Part shown: piece after piece, positions 40,966 through 53,882 of the stretch
Position numbering within the stretch: the stretch's first letter is position 1
Layout: every line of letters begins with the position of its first letter
NCBI GenBank assembly: GCA_963691655.1
Contig: OY829326.1
Span: 41,009,989-41,073,988 of the forward strand
DNA: 64,000 nt
Direction of reading: 5' to 3'
Source: Toxonevra muliebris
Lineage: Eukaryota > Arthropoda > Insecta > Diptera > Pallopteridae
Notes under the pieces: model-generated
Databases searched by the model: none
Seen by the model: the letters and a program-made list of their open reading frames with translations, nothing else
What the model was told of the DNA's origin: nothing
Program-made: the position numbers and the translations under genes

Positions 40966-42831
40966 TCAAGTATAAATTGTAAACATGAAGCTTACAATTT
41001 TTTTATTATCGCTGAAAGAAAATATACAAAAAAATGGCTACGTCGATGGTTGGCGACAAATGTATCACAGGTCAATACGGGAAAACGCCTCTACAGGAAC
41101 AAATGCATCACAAGTGATACATTTTTAAAGTACTTGAACTAATCGTTGTCCCTGGAAGTAGTTTTTATTTGTGATCACTGGTGATAAACTCGTTCCTGAG
41201 AAGGGTTAAGTTTTACTGCGTCCTCAGTAATCGAGTTTGGAAGTTGTTGTGATCACAAAATTGTTGTTATCTAGTATCCTAGATAACATTATCCAACACA
41301 ATCATTGAGTCACCGGTGACTCAAAACTCGTTATTTCAAAAACTATTGAACCGATTTTAATTTATTTATATTCATAAACTTTTACCTAGTTGACGGCACC
41401 AGAGTGAACTAAAGTAAAAAAAAAACCTTATTTTCAATCGCTCACAATTTTTATAATATTTGTCCAATTTTGAATACGTTATGGGAAAAACTATTTGCTC
41501 AAACATGATTTCTCATTTTTTTTTTATTATCTTCCGAATTAAGATTTGCTTTTACTTTTTTACTAGTTGCCTTATGATCAAGAGAGAGTTAAGTGAAAAA
41601 TTAACAGTAAAAAACTCTGTCTATCTTTAAAAAATATCTAATAAAAATGTACTAAAAAAGTTCGTAAAAATACTTATTGAGGGCCACAGGGTCGCTGTTG
41701 ACCCATGACAGTTCAGGCCTTCAGGTGCGCCAAACTTCAGTTTTGATGAAATATAAATAGTAACAAGATATGAGGGACAGAGAAAACGAATCCTTGTTCG
41801 GTTTCGCGTTTCTCTGGTTTCGCTACGGTGCCGAAAGGGTTAACTCATAAATTCATTAAGATGATTCCATTTCCGCCAACGAAAGTGTAGTAATAACAAT
41901 TTTATGTCCAAAATAATGAATTCCCATTAAAAGTGTTTTTTGTTCGATTCCATTGTCCTAGTTTCAAAAAAACCAAGTCATTCGAACTTGCTGAATTTAA
42001 TTTTTATTATTATAGAATGATATAAAAACCTTTAATAAAACTTAGGTTGGTCTATAATTACCTTACACATATTAACTTTTAATATACCAATATATGCGGC
42101 TTAGTTTGGTGATTTGGTGATCGATTAGCATGCAATCCCATATTATTTTCATTTTTTTCTACATTGTTTTTTTTTGTCTTTTTTGGCTAAGTTTCTCACA
42201 TTTTCATTTAGGTTTGACACTCTTTTTGGATTAACTATGTGAGTAGATCATTTTATTATTTTTGACGACACCTATACTTTAAGGGTGAATTTCCACACCC
42301 AAGCAGACTACCAACTTTGAGATGATCGATTGTATACTCTCGCCATTGTGTGAATTAACCCCAACTGCACGTACATACATGCATCATTTGCATATAGAAT
42401 CCTGACAGCGAGAATGCATATTGGAATAAATTAAAAGGATTGAATGATCATTATGCCAATGCCATGGGAACAATAGCTGAACTCTTAAGTAAACAATCAA
42501 TATTTGATATAATTAATTGCTCTGTCCAACAGTAAATTTCTAAAGTGAAATATTTTTGTCTGAGTAAACTTTCCTAGCTATGAAACAAAAATTATAGCTT
42601 TTGGGCCTTCATGGTAAGAGTTGAGAGATAAGGAAAATCTGAGTACAAGGAAACATCGTTAACGAATAACCCTTTGAAAGTTATTCATTCATCAAAGTGT
42701 TGCACAGTGTTATTATTCTCATTGGAAACAGTTAGTTATTTACACATTTTTCTCTATTTTACTTTCTTATTTTTTATTAAATTAAAAATCGTAAAACAAT
42801 TCAATAAATAATAGAATAACCTCAGCTTTTC

Positions 42832-45800
42832 TTAAGTAGTTGCTGCAATTTTTGGCACAATCCAGTTCATAAAGTTCTGAACACTTGCATAAACTCCTGG
42901 TACTTCTGGGCGAGCACAACCGATACCATAAGAAACCACCCCAATTAAATAGTATCTATGGCTATTCTGGTATGGCTGCAATTAAAAATAATAGAATATT
43001 TCATTAATACACATATCGTATTTGAAAATCATAGGCAAAAAATTCTTACCTCTGGTATCATAAGTGGGCCACCAGAATCTCCTTGGCAAGTATCCTTACC
43101 ACCGGAGAGCACACCAGCACAAATAACAGCACCATCAAATTGATCTTCGGTAATTAAACGATTTTGAGCGCGGTAACGATCTTTGCACACTTGATTATCA
43201 TAGATGGGGATCTGTAGTTCTTGTAGCACATTGGCTGATTCACCACCTTCCATAGTCTTCCCCCAACCAACGACAAACGGCGTGTTCCTGACATATGATT
43301 TTCTAATTAGCTCGGGTGTATTTGGTAGGCAAATAGGTGCTATGAAATCTAAATTGAAATTAAATTGGGAGATTAGTAAATATTTGCAAGAAAACTTTCC
43401 TGGGTTGTAAACTAACTATTAAATTGCACATTTCGTTCCAAAGTCAGAAGAGCAATATCATTTTTTCCATTGCGTTTGTTATACGAGGGATGAGCTTCTT
43501 GCTGTATGGAAAAAATAAAACGGAAGAATATTATAATTCGAAACAAATATTTATCATATATTCTTGAAACTCACTTTGACCACACGTACATCAACATGCT
43601 GTGCTTCAGCATTTGTTGTCAAATCATGTTCACCCAATCTGACAAAGGTCCTATAACCAAATACAAAAAATAAATGTACATAGTATTGCATTCTCCATAC
43701 CCTTCATTATTTTCTAAACTTACAAATCTCTACGGACACAATGCGCCGCTGTTACCACATGTCGTGCTGTGACTAGTGTGCCACCACACTTGAAAGGTGA
43801 TGCGGAGAACCCATCATCGTAGCCAATGAGCGCTATCCAAGGCCATGCCCCTTTTTTGCTTACTTCTCCACCAACAATTTTCTTATACGAGCTGCTTGTG
43901 TAACCGCAACCTTCTTGCAGTGTAGGCAAACGACGGGGCACCTCATTTGAGTTCCGAACCTTAACAGGTGCTGAAGTTGGAGGACCCGTACTTGTGCCAG
44001 AAGGGCAACATATAGAAGAACCGGAACCTCCACATATACCATTAGATGCGCGCAAGAAATTGGCAAAAGTTTCATCATTCTGCATTGCAATCAGTCTACG
44101 CGAGAGCTCATCACAATTCTGCAATGCTATATAAGCCATTAGTATTAATTATTTATTTCACAAGGTTTATCCAATATTCATTTTCCAATAGTTATAATAC
44201 TTACGAATGCAAACTCCTTCACGTGTATCAGGTCCACGGCAATAAGTTGCTCTACTATCAATGAGTGGTGCTGCTGTTTGTGGTGGACGTGTTTGTGGAT
44301 TTCTAGGATTTCTCTGTGTTGTTGTTTGTGCAACTTGAGGACGCGTTACTTGGCCTTGTGTAGGTAAGAATGGATTACGAGGACGTTGAGTTATAGGTCG
44401 CTGTGCCTGTGCATGTCCTGGTCTTGTACAACAAACCTGTAATAAAAATTTAATTCACATTCCATTTCCCTTAGCACACACACACACAAACTCTTACCAC
44501 AGGATCTCCATTAACATTGCGGGTTCCACAACTTCTCTGCAAGGCAAAGACATATTGTGAGTTACCTTTATTATTGCCGGAGGCGAAAAGATTAACCACT
44601 TGCGGGCAGTAACTTAGAGTTACACATGAACCGAGATAGTTTTCTGGAGTTACGCATTGTTGTGCTAAAAGATATTCAGTGTTATAAATAAAATTGTCTC
44701 TGGGAATTGGACGAAATTGAGGTTTGAAAATTTTGCAGCGAAACAGAAAGTTTTCCTGATTTGCTCACGGATTTTATAGAATAAATCGTCTGTTATGAAA
44801 TTCTAGTGAGACATAAGTCTACAAATCCTTCAGACTAAAAGGGACCTTGCACTTTTTCAGCCTGGAAGAATCGATTTCGATTTGAAAGTATTATATTTTA
44901 AATTCCATTTTTGAGAAAACTAATTTTAGCGGTTCGCCACTTTCTGAATTGTTGGTCAAACAAAATAATCGTAGTATGTCATTTATTTTAGGAGCTCCAG
45001 TGAGCCGCAAGTACTATCTTAGACTATAAAATCCGATTTAATTAATCTATGGTTAAAGCATATTTGTATTGCTTGTGCCTCCGGACAAACATGACTATTC
45101 ATTAAGCAATGAATTTGAGCATTTTGTTTTCGCAATTCAGCTTTAGAATAATTTCAAATGAAATTCTCAATATTTCAAGCATGATCCGAATCAGAAAAAT
45201 CCTATACACAAAAATTAATTTCTTTAATTTTTACCTTTCCAGTGGACACATTTTATGTCTTTATAAAAAACACAGCATAAAAGAAGTGGCATATGACGAT
45301 AAAATGGGAATAATGCGTTACATAACTTATGCGTTTCTCCACTTCTTCTTTATCGACTTCTTAACCTTGGAAACTTTCAGCGCTAACTTGTTTCATGAAC
45401 CAAAAGCCAAATTAAAACACAATATAGGGAATATTAAGCACGTAAATATTAATATTTGTATGTAGAATTAAAAAACAAAAAACAATAATGATAATAATTA
45501 TATTTGCAATTAAAACAAAAACTTGGGGAAAAACGTCACTAAAAAACGGAGACAAACCACACAAAAACAAAACAAAAGACTCAAGACACAAACTCGTCTG
45601 CGCTACTTGATTGCTTACACAAACTCGATGAAATTTTTATGTATTCAAATTAGATGGTCATTATTTTCATACATTTATTCTAATTTGATGATATTTTTGT
45701 TGCTTAATAAATTTTATAATTTATGATTAAAATCAAACTGGTTTCATTTGTTTTTTTTTTTTTTGTGGTGTTTCTCAAATGACATTTGACTAAATGTATT

Positions 45801-46007
45801 TAATTACAAAATATGACAGATTAGAAATAAAATTAGCTTTTATATTAAAACTCAATTAACTAATGCACATTTCAATTCACACTTTCAACCACAGCAACAA
45901 CAACAACAACGTTGATTTTCAATCCACTCACCTTGCCTTCGCTGTTGCGAAAAAATAGGCGTAATACACGCCACTATAATTACAATTGTAAAGAAAATAA
46001 TTCTCAT
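42832..46007 (-). CDS. CLIP-domain trypsin-like serine protease B, two clip domains (8 exons, 493 aa)
   Basis: Minus-strand exons: 46007-45932, 44664-44498, 44436-44205, 44126-43724, 43650-43575, 43501-43417, 43348-43050, 42975-42832; lengths and phases are identical to protease A. By hand I count about 13 residue differences from A: five fall in the exon 1 leader ([20 protein letters not shown]), the others include Ser188Gly, Val257Ala, Phe294Thr, Tyr332Asn and three around residues 405-427. The two clip domains, IVGG start, His287, Asp333, Ser438 and Asp432 are all kept, so it should be an active trypsin-like zymogen. Intron 1 (1.27 kb) has diverged strongly from A, while exons 2-8 and the 3' flank are nearly identical. 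The role is expected to overlap that of A. Confidence 0.93.
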
Positions 46008-46441
46008 GTTTGTTTTTTTTTATTTTTTGTCAGAGTTAGATACACAAGCTCTAGATATTTTTTAAGTATTATATTGTCACTTGAAAAAAAAACAAAATCT
46101 ATTCGAGTTTCCAATTTACGGTATTTAATATTATTATAATTTTTTTTCAATTAATCTCCTTTAATTTTCGTTTATCACAGCAAATAAGTTTAAACTACAC
46201 CCTAAAAATTGCGTGCTCAAAATACGCGAATTCCCAATTACACTTTCGTGCTCGTATTTCCTTCGCCGCTCAAAATATTTCGATTTTTAGCACTTCTCGT
46301 CTCGAACGCGAACAATCTCAAACTGTTTATATTAATCTCGATCGAATTTGGATGTAGCTTCTTCAGTGGTTTGGTTTTGTATGATAGCAAACTACAAATC
46401 GCTCAAATACTCGTAATACTATACACTCAACCTTAGTATAT

Positions 46442-46476
46442 ACTGAAGTAACGCTGTTGGTCGGTTTATTTTTATA
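46442..46476 (-). promoter_or_regulatory. Core promoter of protease B (TATA + initiator)
   Basis: TATAAAAA (plus 46,476-46,469) and TCAGT (plus 46,446-46,442; start A at 46,444) keep the same 32-nt spacing as in unit A, although the intervening bases differ at several sites. Confidence 0.55.
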
Positions 46477-46559
46477 TACACTCATTTAGAGAAGTTTAGC
46501 TGTTCTGTACACGCACACAAACAAACTTAAAAATTTGTGTTCTTTTTTTTTAAATAATA

Positions 46560-49004
46560 TAGCGCAGTAATCAGCTAAAATAAAGAAAAAAATTAACAAA
46601 AATGCTTTTATCATTCTAAAATAATTAAAATTTTGAAAAGTTTCCTAAAGATTTTATATGAATAAGGGGAAGAACCTCGTCATCAAGCTTTACCTTCAGA
46701 AGTGAAATCCTTTAGTGTAAAATTAAGCATAAATTTTACTAAAAATCTACTGAAAAGAAATACAGCTACTGAAAACTGTAAACTGTAGTTTGAAGTTAGG
46801 ACTGAAGCATTTTAACTTTGTTGAGGAATCCAAAAAGGAACAAATATTAAAAGACCTCGCCTTGCGCAATCACTGGATTTGCTAGTGGTAGCAAGTATTC
46901 ACATAAACATAATAAAATATATATTTATATACTAATACAAATACGTATACATAGGTATGCAAAATAGATATGCAAATAAAATAATATTGTTTTCGTATTG
47001 TAGTACATGCAAACAAACTTAATTCTCATTTGTTTTCATTGCTTATATAGAAAAAATAATCATGGAAAATAAAGTTGACAGCAGATAGATGACTTGGTAA
47101 AACTGGTAGCAATAAATTTTAGTTGAGTACACTTTATTAAAGATGGGTCCCTTCACAAAGATAAATTCATAATATTAATAAAGGAAATTTATCGGCAATA
47201 TCCTATAGCGTTGGCGTTATATAAAGGCGCCAGGTTAGGTCAAAAAATTATTTTGTCCCATGGTGATGTTTATGAAAAACTCTCCAAGAATTGTTAGGCA
47301 CCTTTCGGGATTCATGCATATACTTGTTCTTGTCTGATTCTTTCACATTAGGAGACTCAAAGTAATAGGTTTACTGCCATTCGTTGCCTTCATTGGCCAA
47401 ATATGACTTGTCATCCATTATACAAAAGATTGCCCAGCCTGATTTAGATGATTTTTTATCATTTTTCTGTAGTTTTTGGAACAAATTTGTTTTGCTTTTT
47501 GTTATATATCTAATATTTTTCATTTGTTTTTTTAGAAACTTCGTATTTTTTTGCAAATTGTTATAAGACTTTCCTTTTCAAGCCACTGTTTCTGTTTTCA
47601 GAAGATTGCGAACTTTGCATTCATTAAATACATATTTTTTCTAGAATCATTTTTTCTTTCTTTCCTTTTTTTATTCTCTAGCATTTAAATTGTTATATAT
47701 ATTTCTTTAATATGGTGTAAAACTTCATTTCCCTCTTGTTTAAATTTTCTGAATAATATTTACAAAACAAATTCCAACATTGTGACTTATTTAGTGATAT
47801 TTTCGAAACTAGTTATTTTATAAAAAACTTAAAAGTATTCTGTAAATAATTTATAAATACTACGATTACTTTGTCAATTCAAAGTTGCAAGTTTTTTGCT
47901 CGACTTATTCTTAATTTATGCCGATTTCATTCCTCAAACGTTAACCACTACGGCGACTAAAATACTGATCGTGTATCTGAATCTTAAAGTTAGCTAGAAA
48001 TTACCAATGAATTAATCAAAAAATACCCAGATGGCTTAGAAGTGAAAAGATTATGGTGGATTGAATATCCACAATATATTTAACTAAATCTTTGCTTTAT
48101 TTTCTCTTTTCTTATTATTTTTAAGAGACGAAAGTTTTTACATAACTGGCTTTTATGTACGTTTACAGTCGAAACAACAACAGAGTATATGGAGACAGGC
48201 AAATCAAACGGCCGTTTCGAAATCCACTACGATTCCTCGTCAATTATTCTATTATAAGCTGCCAGTATTTTAAAATTTAACCCAGAATTACAAGCATTAT
48301 TTCAAATATCTTCACTGAATAGTAATGATGACAGGAACTACCACATCAGAACCAATTTTTCGATTCGATCCGTATAAACGGAGTACAAACTGATTTAGTA
48401 ATACTAAAATTACAACAAAAAAATATATGTATATAAAAGAAATGATCATATGAACGTGGTAACCTCCGATTTTAATCTAATTTTTGGACTCATAATGTTT
48501 GGATATTCATAACGTTTACATGAGTATGTAGTTCTACTCCCATTATGAAATTGCAGTACTGTACTGTAAATGGTTCCGGAGATATACCCAGAAATGCATA
48601 AGTTTTATATGGGAGATGCCCCGCCCACTTATAATTACGAACCTTAATAAGTCTATAGAAAAAAAAGTGTATAGAAAGCTCAGAGACAAAATGCATCATT
48701 TTGCAATTTAATGGTAAGTTCATACGTGTAATTTGAAAAAATGCATTAACTAAATTGATTTTGTTTTTAGGAATAAATAAAAGATCAACAATGATAACCA
48801 AAAACGTTTGGAGCGATCAATGGTTTGTGATTGAGACTGGCTACCTCGTCATCACTAAGAGTGTGTGGCGACCCACGATTGTCACCACGCAAAAATAAAA
48901 AGTTCTTAAGCTATTTCTTTTGGTAAATTCCGTTGTGCAGTGTAATTAATTTATTATTAAATATTTTTTGACTTACTTTTGTCAACAAGCTGACAATTTC
49001 TCAA
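46560..49004. other. Intergenic within unit B
   Basis: No gene seen. 46,970-47,150 matches unit A. 48,170-48,345 is a copy of the repeat at 13,540-13,740. About 48,600-48,640 contains a CCCGCCCACTTAT phrase like the satellite-like motif at 55.4 kb. 47,160-48,100 has no counterpart that I can see in A. Confidence 0.4.
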
Positions 49005-49437
49005 ATATTTTAAATTCTATAGACATTCAAATCAATTCAACACGCATGCATACTAAGCATTTAAAAGCTGATTATAAATGAATGCGTCATACCTAACATT
49101 TGGCATTACTTTTGATCATTTATTGTTATTGTTGTTGTTTATAACACTTTAAGTGGATATTGAACAGCGGTTTTATCAAGGTAAATCACTAGATATGTGT
49201 GACAAGTTCATAAAAATCTCAAGAATTCCAAATGAATCATTAGCGGACCAGAAGAAAAATGCTACATATGTTATACATGCAATTGGTAATTCGTGGTGAG
49301 AAACATTTAAAAAAAAAAAATCATCAAAATACTGAAAACAAAAAACTTAAATCTAATTGAATTGTCACGGAAAAGGCGGATCTCTAACAAAGATACATCA
49401 TTCATACAAATGTAGTATATATGTATTTATTATTAAC

Positions 49438-49874
49438 CCTATTCACGATTTAGAGCGAAGTGTTGGGAAACGTACTAAACAAGAATTTTTCACCTTAAAA
49501 AGCGAGATCGTGAATTCTGAGGTATATCAATCAGCTGCTTTTTATTATTATTTTGTCCACTATATTTTTCAGCAAAAGGAAAAATTTTAAATAAAAGTGA
49601 AAAATCCTCTAAAAATAATTTCTTAATTTGAAAAGCTGTTGCCAGAATTCATATTCAAAGTTCATATTTTATATAATAAATTAAAAAAAAAAATTTTACC
49701 TCAAAATCATAAGTTTTCTTACTTTTCTATTTTTGGTAGCTGCCTTTCTCTTTCATTCAGGGTAAAAGCGTAACAAATATTTTAAAGAAAGAGTGGGACC
49801 AGTGTCAAGAAAGGGTAAAAACAAACGCCGTATATTTTTTTATTTTAGCACTTTACTTTAAATCGTGAAGAAGG
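49438..49874. mobile_element. Candidate MITE, about 437 bp
   Basis: The ends 49,438-49,461 (CCTATTCACGATTTAGAGCG) and 49,851-49,874 are imperfect inverted repeats of about 22 bp sharing TCACGATTTA. No coding capacity. No target duplication was identified, so support is limited to the ends. Confidence 0.35.
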
Positions 49875-50139
49875 CTAATACAACATTTTAACGCTAGTAA
49901 ACGTGACGTAGCAGTGTAAATCTACATCCATACATACATATACATATTTATGTATTTGATATTGTGGTATTCGTTGTGCTGTTATATGTAGAAGTATCTA
50001 TCTATCAATCAGATACTAAAACCAGTCTCAAATTATTGTTATTTTGTTTGTAAACAAAAATAAATACTTTGTATTTGTTTATCTAAACAACACTAGTTAA
50101 TAAGAAATTCTTCATGGAATCAAAACCATGGTTATATAA

Positions 50140-50710
50140 CAGTGCCCTATTTTATTTTACGGCGTAATAGTTTGGTGGACAGCCATCTCAAAGATAACCC
50201 ACCACAAAAGGCTAGACAAAGTACAGCGACTATTTTCAATGTTAATTAAAGGAGCCCTGAAAATAACACCTTCAAAGGCGTTGTATCTTATTCTGGATCT
50301 TCTTCCAATATATCTATTCGGAAAGACCGTAGTGTCAATCTCTTCTATAAGACTGAATGCGAAACGCAAGTGGCTCCTCACAAACTTTGATCCTGCGGCA
50401 ACAGCTTTAGTACACATATTCCATCTTGTCAAGAGGGGAGAGCAGGTAATGTGATACGCCCTGATGCCATTGACCAATATGCTGATGATTTAAAATTAAA
50501 TTGTAAAGTTGAATATCTTAACGCACCTTTCCTGATCAGTGCAGTGTCTGTCAAGCGGAGCTGCTTACGATCACTGAAGCCACAAACCTGATAACATGTA
50601 GTGCGATAACTTGTAATGATATCTGCATTTTCACCGATAGTCAGACGGCAGTAAAATCCCTCCAATTTACAGTTGTTGCATATGTATGGGAGAGAGCGAC
50701 AAAATAATTA
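50140..50710 (+). pseudogene. Non-LTR retrotransposon fragment: RT thumb and RNase H start
   Basis: One frame is open from about 50,157 to 50,454 and reads YGVIVWWTAISKITHHKRLD, then KVQRLFSMLIKGALKITPSK and LILDLLPIYLFGKTVVSISS, the conserved post-RT region of LOA/I-group LINEs. After a frameshift, DICIFTDSQTAVKSLQ (about 50,620-50,665) is the start of an RNase H domain (the Asp of the DSQ motif). It stops near 50,700. No ends or tail are recognisable. Confidence 0.75.
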
Positions 50711-52950
50711 GGATAGAGATATGAGAGATCTAAGATTTTGAGAATAAGTTTTTGGTAAAGTAAATATGGTTTTGTATAAAAATGGGCATGATCACAGCCC
50801 TCTAAGGCCCACTTTTGTTGTAAAAAAAACTTCAAAATTAGCGAAAACTGCTAAATAAATGCTGTGATTTTGTTTTCAAACTTCAAAAATTTGATTTTCT
50901 TTAAAAATAGACGTGGTCTCATCCCACTTGCTAAAAGCTAGTTCACCTTTTTCAAATTTTACAGAAAACACAAAAAATTTTCCAACATTTTTTAATGCAA
51001 CGCGTAAATTTGATCCATTTTTTGACCACCAGATTTCAAAAATGTGCATGCGTTAAAACACGCATTGATAAAACAACCAACAATATAAAAAATAAAAATA
51101 AAATTATTATTGTATATTCTTGTGCATTCTGAAAATTGTATTAAAAACAACGAGTAAGCGTTAGTCTATAGCAGATTACACAAACCCTGTCAAATCTTGG
51201 CAGTTACCGTGAACATTTGTTTAAACCTAGAATGTGGACTATTGTTCTATTGTTTAGAAAAAAAATGGCAGGGGGATTCGCGGGGGAAAGTTAATAAAAA
51301 TCCAAGTGAAATTAAAATTAAACTACATAAAATACAAAAAAAAAAAACTTCTTAAAAACTACTATTTTATAAAAACCACACAAGCTATAAAAATTTTACC
51401 ACTAGAAAATAAAGTTAAAACCTCTTTTTTCAACTTCCATTTTGTTTAATGGAATTTGAAGCATTTTCCATTTAGATTTTTATTGCCAAAAATTCAGTAA
51501 CACTTTTTGCAATGCAAAAATAACCTCAATTGATAGTTGTACTTCTAATGCTTATATTTAAGAAGTACCGTTAGAAGCTAAAAATTTACCATTGAGAAGT
51601 TTGGTAATAGTAGAGATTGTGCAGTTGCTCATAATTCCCAAATTTGACGTTTGAATTTGCTATTTTTGTCGCATGAGAGAAACCACAGGGCAATACCCTG
51701 CTAAAAATTCTAAAATTTTTATACATACAATGCAGATTTAGCCAAGGCATAGCGACAGTGAGGGAAATTGTAAAGCTGATGATCTTACCAGACTTGGCGC
51801 AACTCTCAGCTGCTCCCTCATCACTCACACAGGCTACATGTATTGCATAAATCAGTTGTAGAATTGAACCAACCTATGTTATTGTTAAGCTTGGATTTAA
51901 TCTATATAAGCCGGGTAATTTCTATTCCTACTAGACACTGCCTCATTGGCAATCATACACGCAGACTACCTATGAAGAGGAAGCAATCTCGCTCGAATGC
52001 AACTCTTCCGCTCTTGCTTCATCGAAAGCACCAAATGGTTTAACTAGGAGAGATCAAGAGCTGACAACTCGCTCCATAGAGTACCACAATGGATCAATAG
52101 ATCTCAGTGTTTCTTTTTAAACAGTCCCAACAACCTAACCTAACTTAACTCGATAGAAACTACTGTCACGGGACAATACTTCAAATTTTATAGCTTTTAT
52201 TCACTATGAATTAAAAAAATGTGCTGATACATATCTAATGAGATTTCGATTTTATGTACAAAATTATTAAAATAACTTCCAGTTTCTCCCATATATACTT
52301 AAATATAAAATCACAATCAATTTAAAGTTAGTACAGGTGAAATTTTTAATAATTGAATTCTTTAGCTAGTGACTAAAATTATTATAATTTTTATTGTAAC
52401 AAATTAAGAAATAATACGTAAAGTTAAAGAAATTGGTAAAAACGAAAAAAAATTGTAGGTATATTATTTTTGCTCATTTTGTAAACTAGTGTAATCATAA
52501 AAGATTCATAGTTAATGTATCTACTTGTATGCATAGAAGTATTTGTGAAATTATAGTTATGGGATCTATTTTTATTTTTAGGATTTCATTATGAGGTCAT
52601 TGGGTTCATCTACACGTACACTGAAAGAAAGCAATAACGATTTTCTTAAGCAGACATCTGATTAATTTATCCTCAGCTGATTTTTATCTTTGATTTTTTT
52701 TTAACAGGAAAGTGTTCAAATCAAATGAAAAAAGTTCAACTTAACTGAGAATATTTTTTGAAATGTGAGAAGCAGTCATATATTTATTATATTTCGAGTC
52801 GCAGTCGATTCTTTTACAAGCAGGGGGATGAAATAATCATTTTCAAGAATACAAATTTGTTTACAACAACTAATTGGGCCAAGTTCGGATCGCCCACGCT
52901 TACGATTACGATACGTAAAACCAGAGCTGTAAAATTTCCGGAAACAGTTC
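50711..52950. other. Gene-free repeat-rich DNA
   Basis: A+T-rich with no gene recognised. About 51,780-52,155 is less A+T-rich and ends in CAACCTAACCTAACTTAACTC, the tail type of SINE family 1, so it is probably another element 3' end. 52,160-52,950 shows nothing. Confidence 0.4.
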
Positions 52951-52954
52951 TTGA

Positions 52955-53410
52955 AACAACTCAAGTACCAGTACTTTTTGAAGTACTGGTAATCAATATT
53001 TCGATTTCTAGTACTTTCAAGTACTTAAAAGTATTTCAAAAATTTTTAAGTATTTTAAGTATCAAGAGCTGGTTCAAGAGCTGCATTTATAATTTTATGA
53101 TGCCATATCTGAGAATTTGCAATAGTTCTGTTTTTGTTGTTTTTGTTGTTGTTTGGCTCCTATTATATTTTTGGTGTTCATCCTTAGTAATAACTAATTC
53201 TCAGCGAGGAATATGGCCCATTTGATAGTCCGTTTTCGCCATGTAGTACTTCAAAATTCTTGGCATACTTGAAAGTACTTGAATTACTTGAAAGTACTTG
53301 AAATTTAAATACTAAAATTATGTAACAATTTTTAAATTTTTGAAGTAGCAGTACCAAAATACTGACTACCAGTACAAATACTTGTACTTGAAAGTACTCA
53401 AGTATTTTTT
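52955..53410. repeat. Cluster of AGTACTT palindromic motifs
   Basis: AAGTACTT, TTGAAAGTACTTGAA and CAGTACTT phrases occur many times in both orientations, dense at 52,965-53,060 and again at 53,245-53,410, separated by about 190 bp of ordinary sequence. The two clusters are roughly reverse complements of each other, which suggests the subterminal repeats of a DNA transposon. No transposase remains. Confidence 0.55.
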
Positions 53411-53668
53411 AGCTTTGCATAAAAGCGAAAACTTTCTAAATCTATTATACGAGTCTTGATATAAATGTATTTGATATATATTTCTTTCGAGAAACTTTTT
53501 CTAAAAATAACTTACAAATATGGAAACCTAAAGTGGAGAAAAATTATTATATTAATTTTTTTTCAATATTTGCTAAAAAAATAGGGTTTCACATTTATTC
53601 AAATTTGAAGTGCGTTGATTTTATCAAACAAATTTTTAATTATAAAACAAGTAAATAAAGCTACACGT

Positions 53669-53882
53669 GTGGTCGCTGTAACCTAGTGATTAGTGTGCTG
53701 GACTACTGCGCAGGGTGCCCGGGTTCAATGCTCGAAACAGTCAAGAACCAAAAATAGAAAAAACAAATCTTATCTCCATGGCACCATCTCTTGGCTGGCA
53801 ATGGAAAACCTCCAAGAGTTAAAAGTACCTAAGAAAAGGTTTTCACTTCGCTGTTCAGATTCGGCATAAAGCTGCAGCTTTC
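53669..53882 (+). repeat. SINE family 2, 3'-truncated copy
   Basis: Starts GTGGTCGCTGTAACCTAGTG, with B box GGTTCAATGCTC near 53,722 and body GGCTGGCAATGGAAAACCTC, and ends in the GATTCGGCATAAAGCTGCAG segment. It lacks the TAG tail of 37,678-37,983. Confidence 0.75.

Larger units (their letters stand above)
39940..41985. other. Unit-B-specific insertion block of nested repeats
   Basis: Sequence on both sides aligns with unit A around 30,110-30,150, where this block is absent. It holds a SINE 1 fragment, a SINE 2 fragment, a non-LTR 3' fragment, and about 1 kb of unassigned A+T-rich DNA (40,980-41,985) in which phrases such as GTGATCAC and CACCGGTGACTC occur. Boundaries are accurate to a few tens of bases only. 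Confidence 0.6.
38541..49308. repeat. Tandem duplication unit B (about 10.8 kb)
   Basis: Direct repeat of 28,682-38,463. It is longer than A mainly because of a roughly 2-kb block (about 39,940-41,985) that interrupts sequence continuous in A and contains SINE and LINE remnants. It ends at about 49,308, where the A homology (38,463) also stops. Confidence 0.9.

Noticed and set aside
52758..53225. 155-aa plus-strand ORF
   Set aside because: Runs through the AGTACTT repeat cluster and a GTT-rich tract that encodes FVVFVVVWLLL; repeats keep it open by chance.
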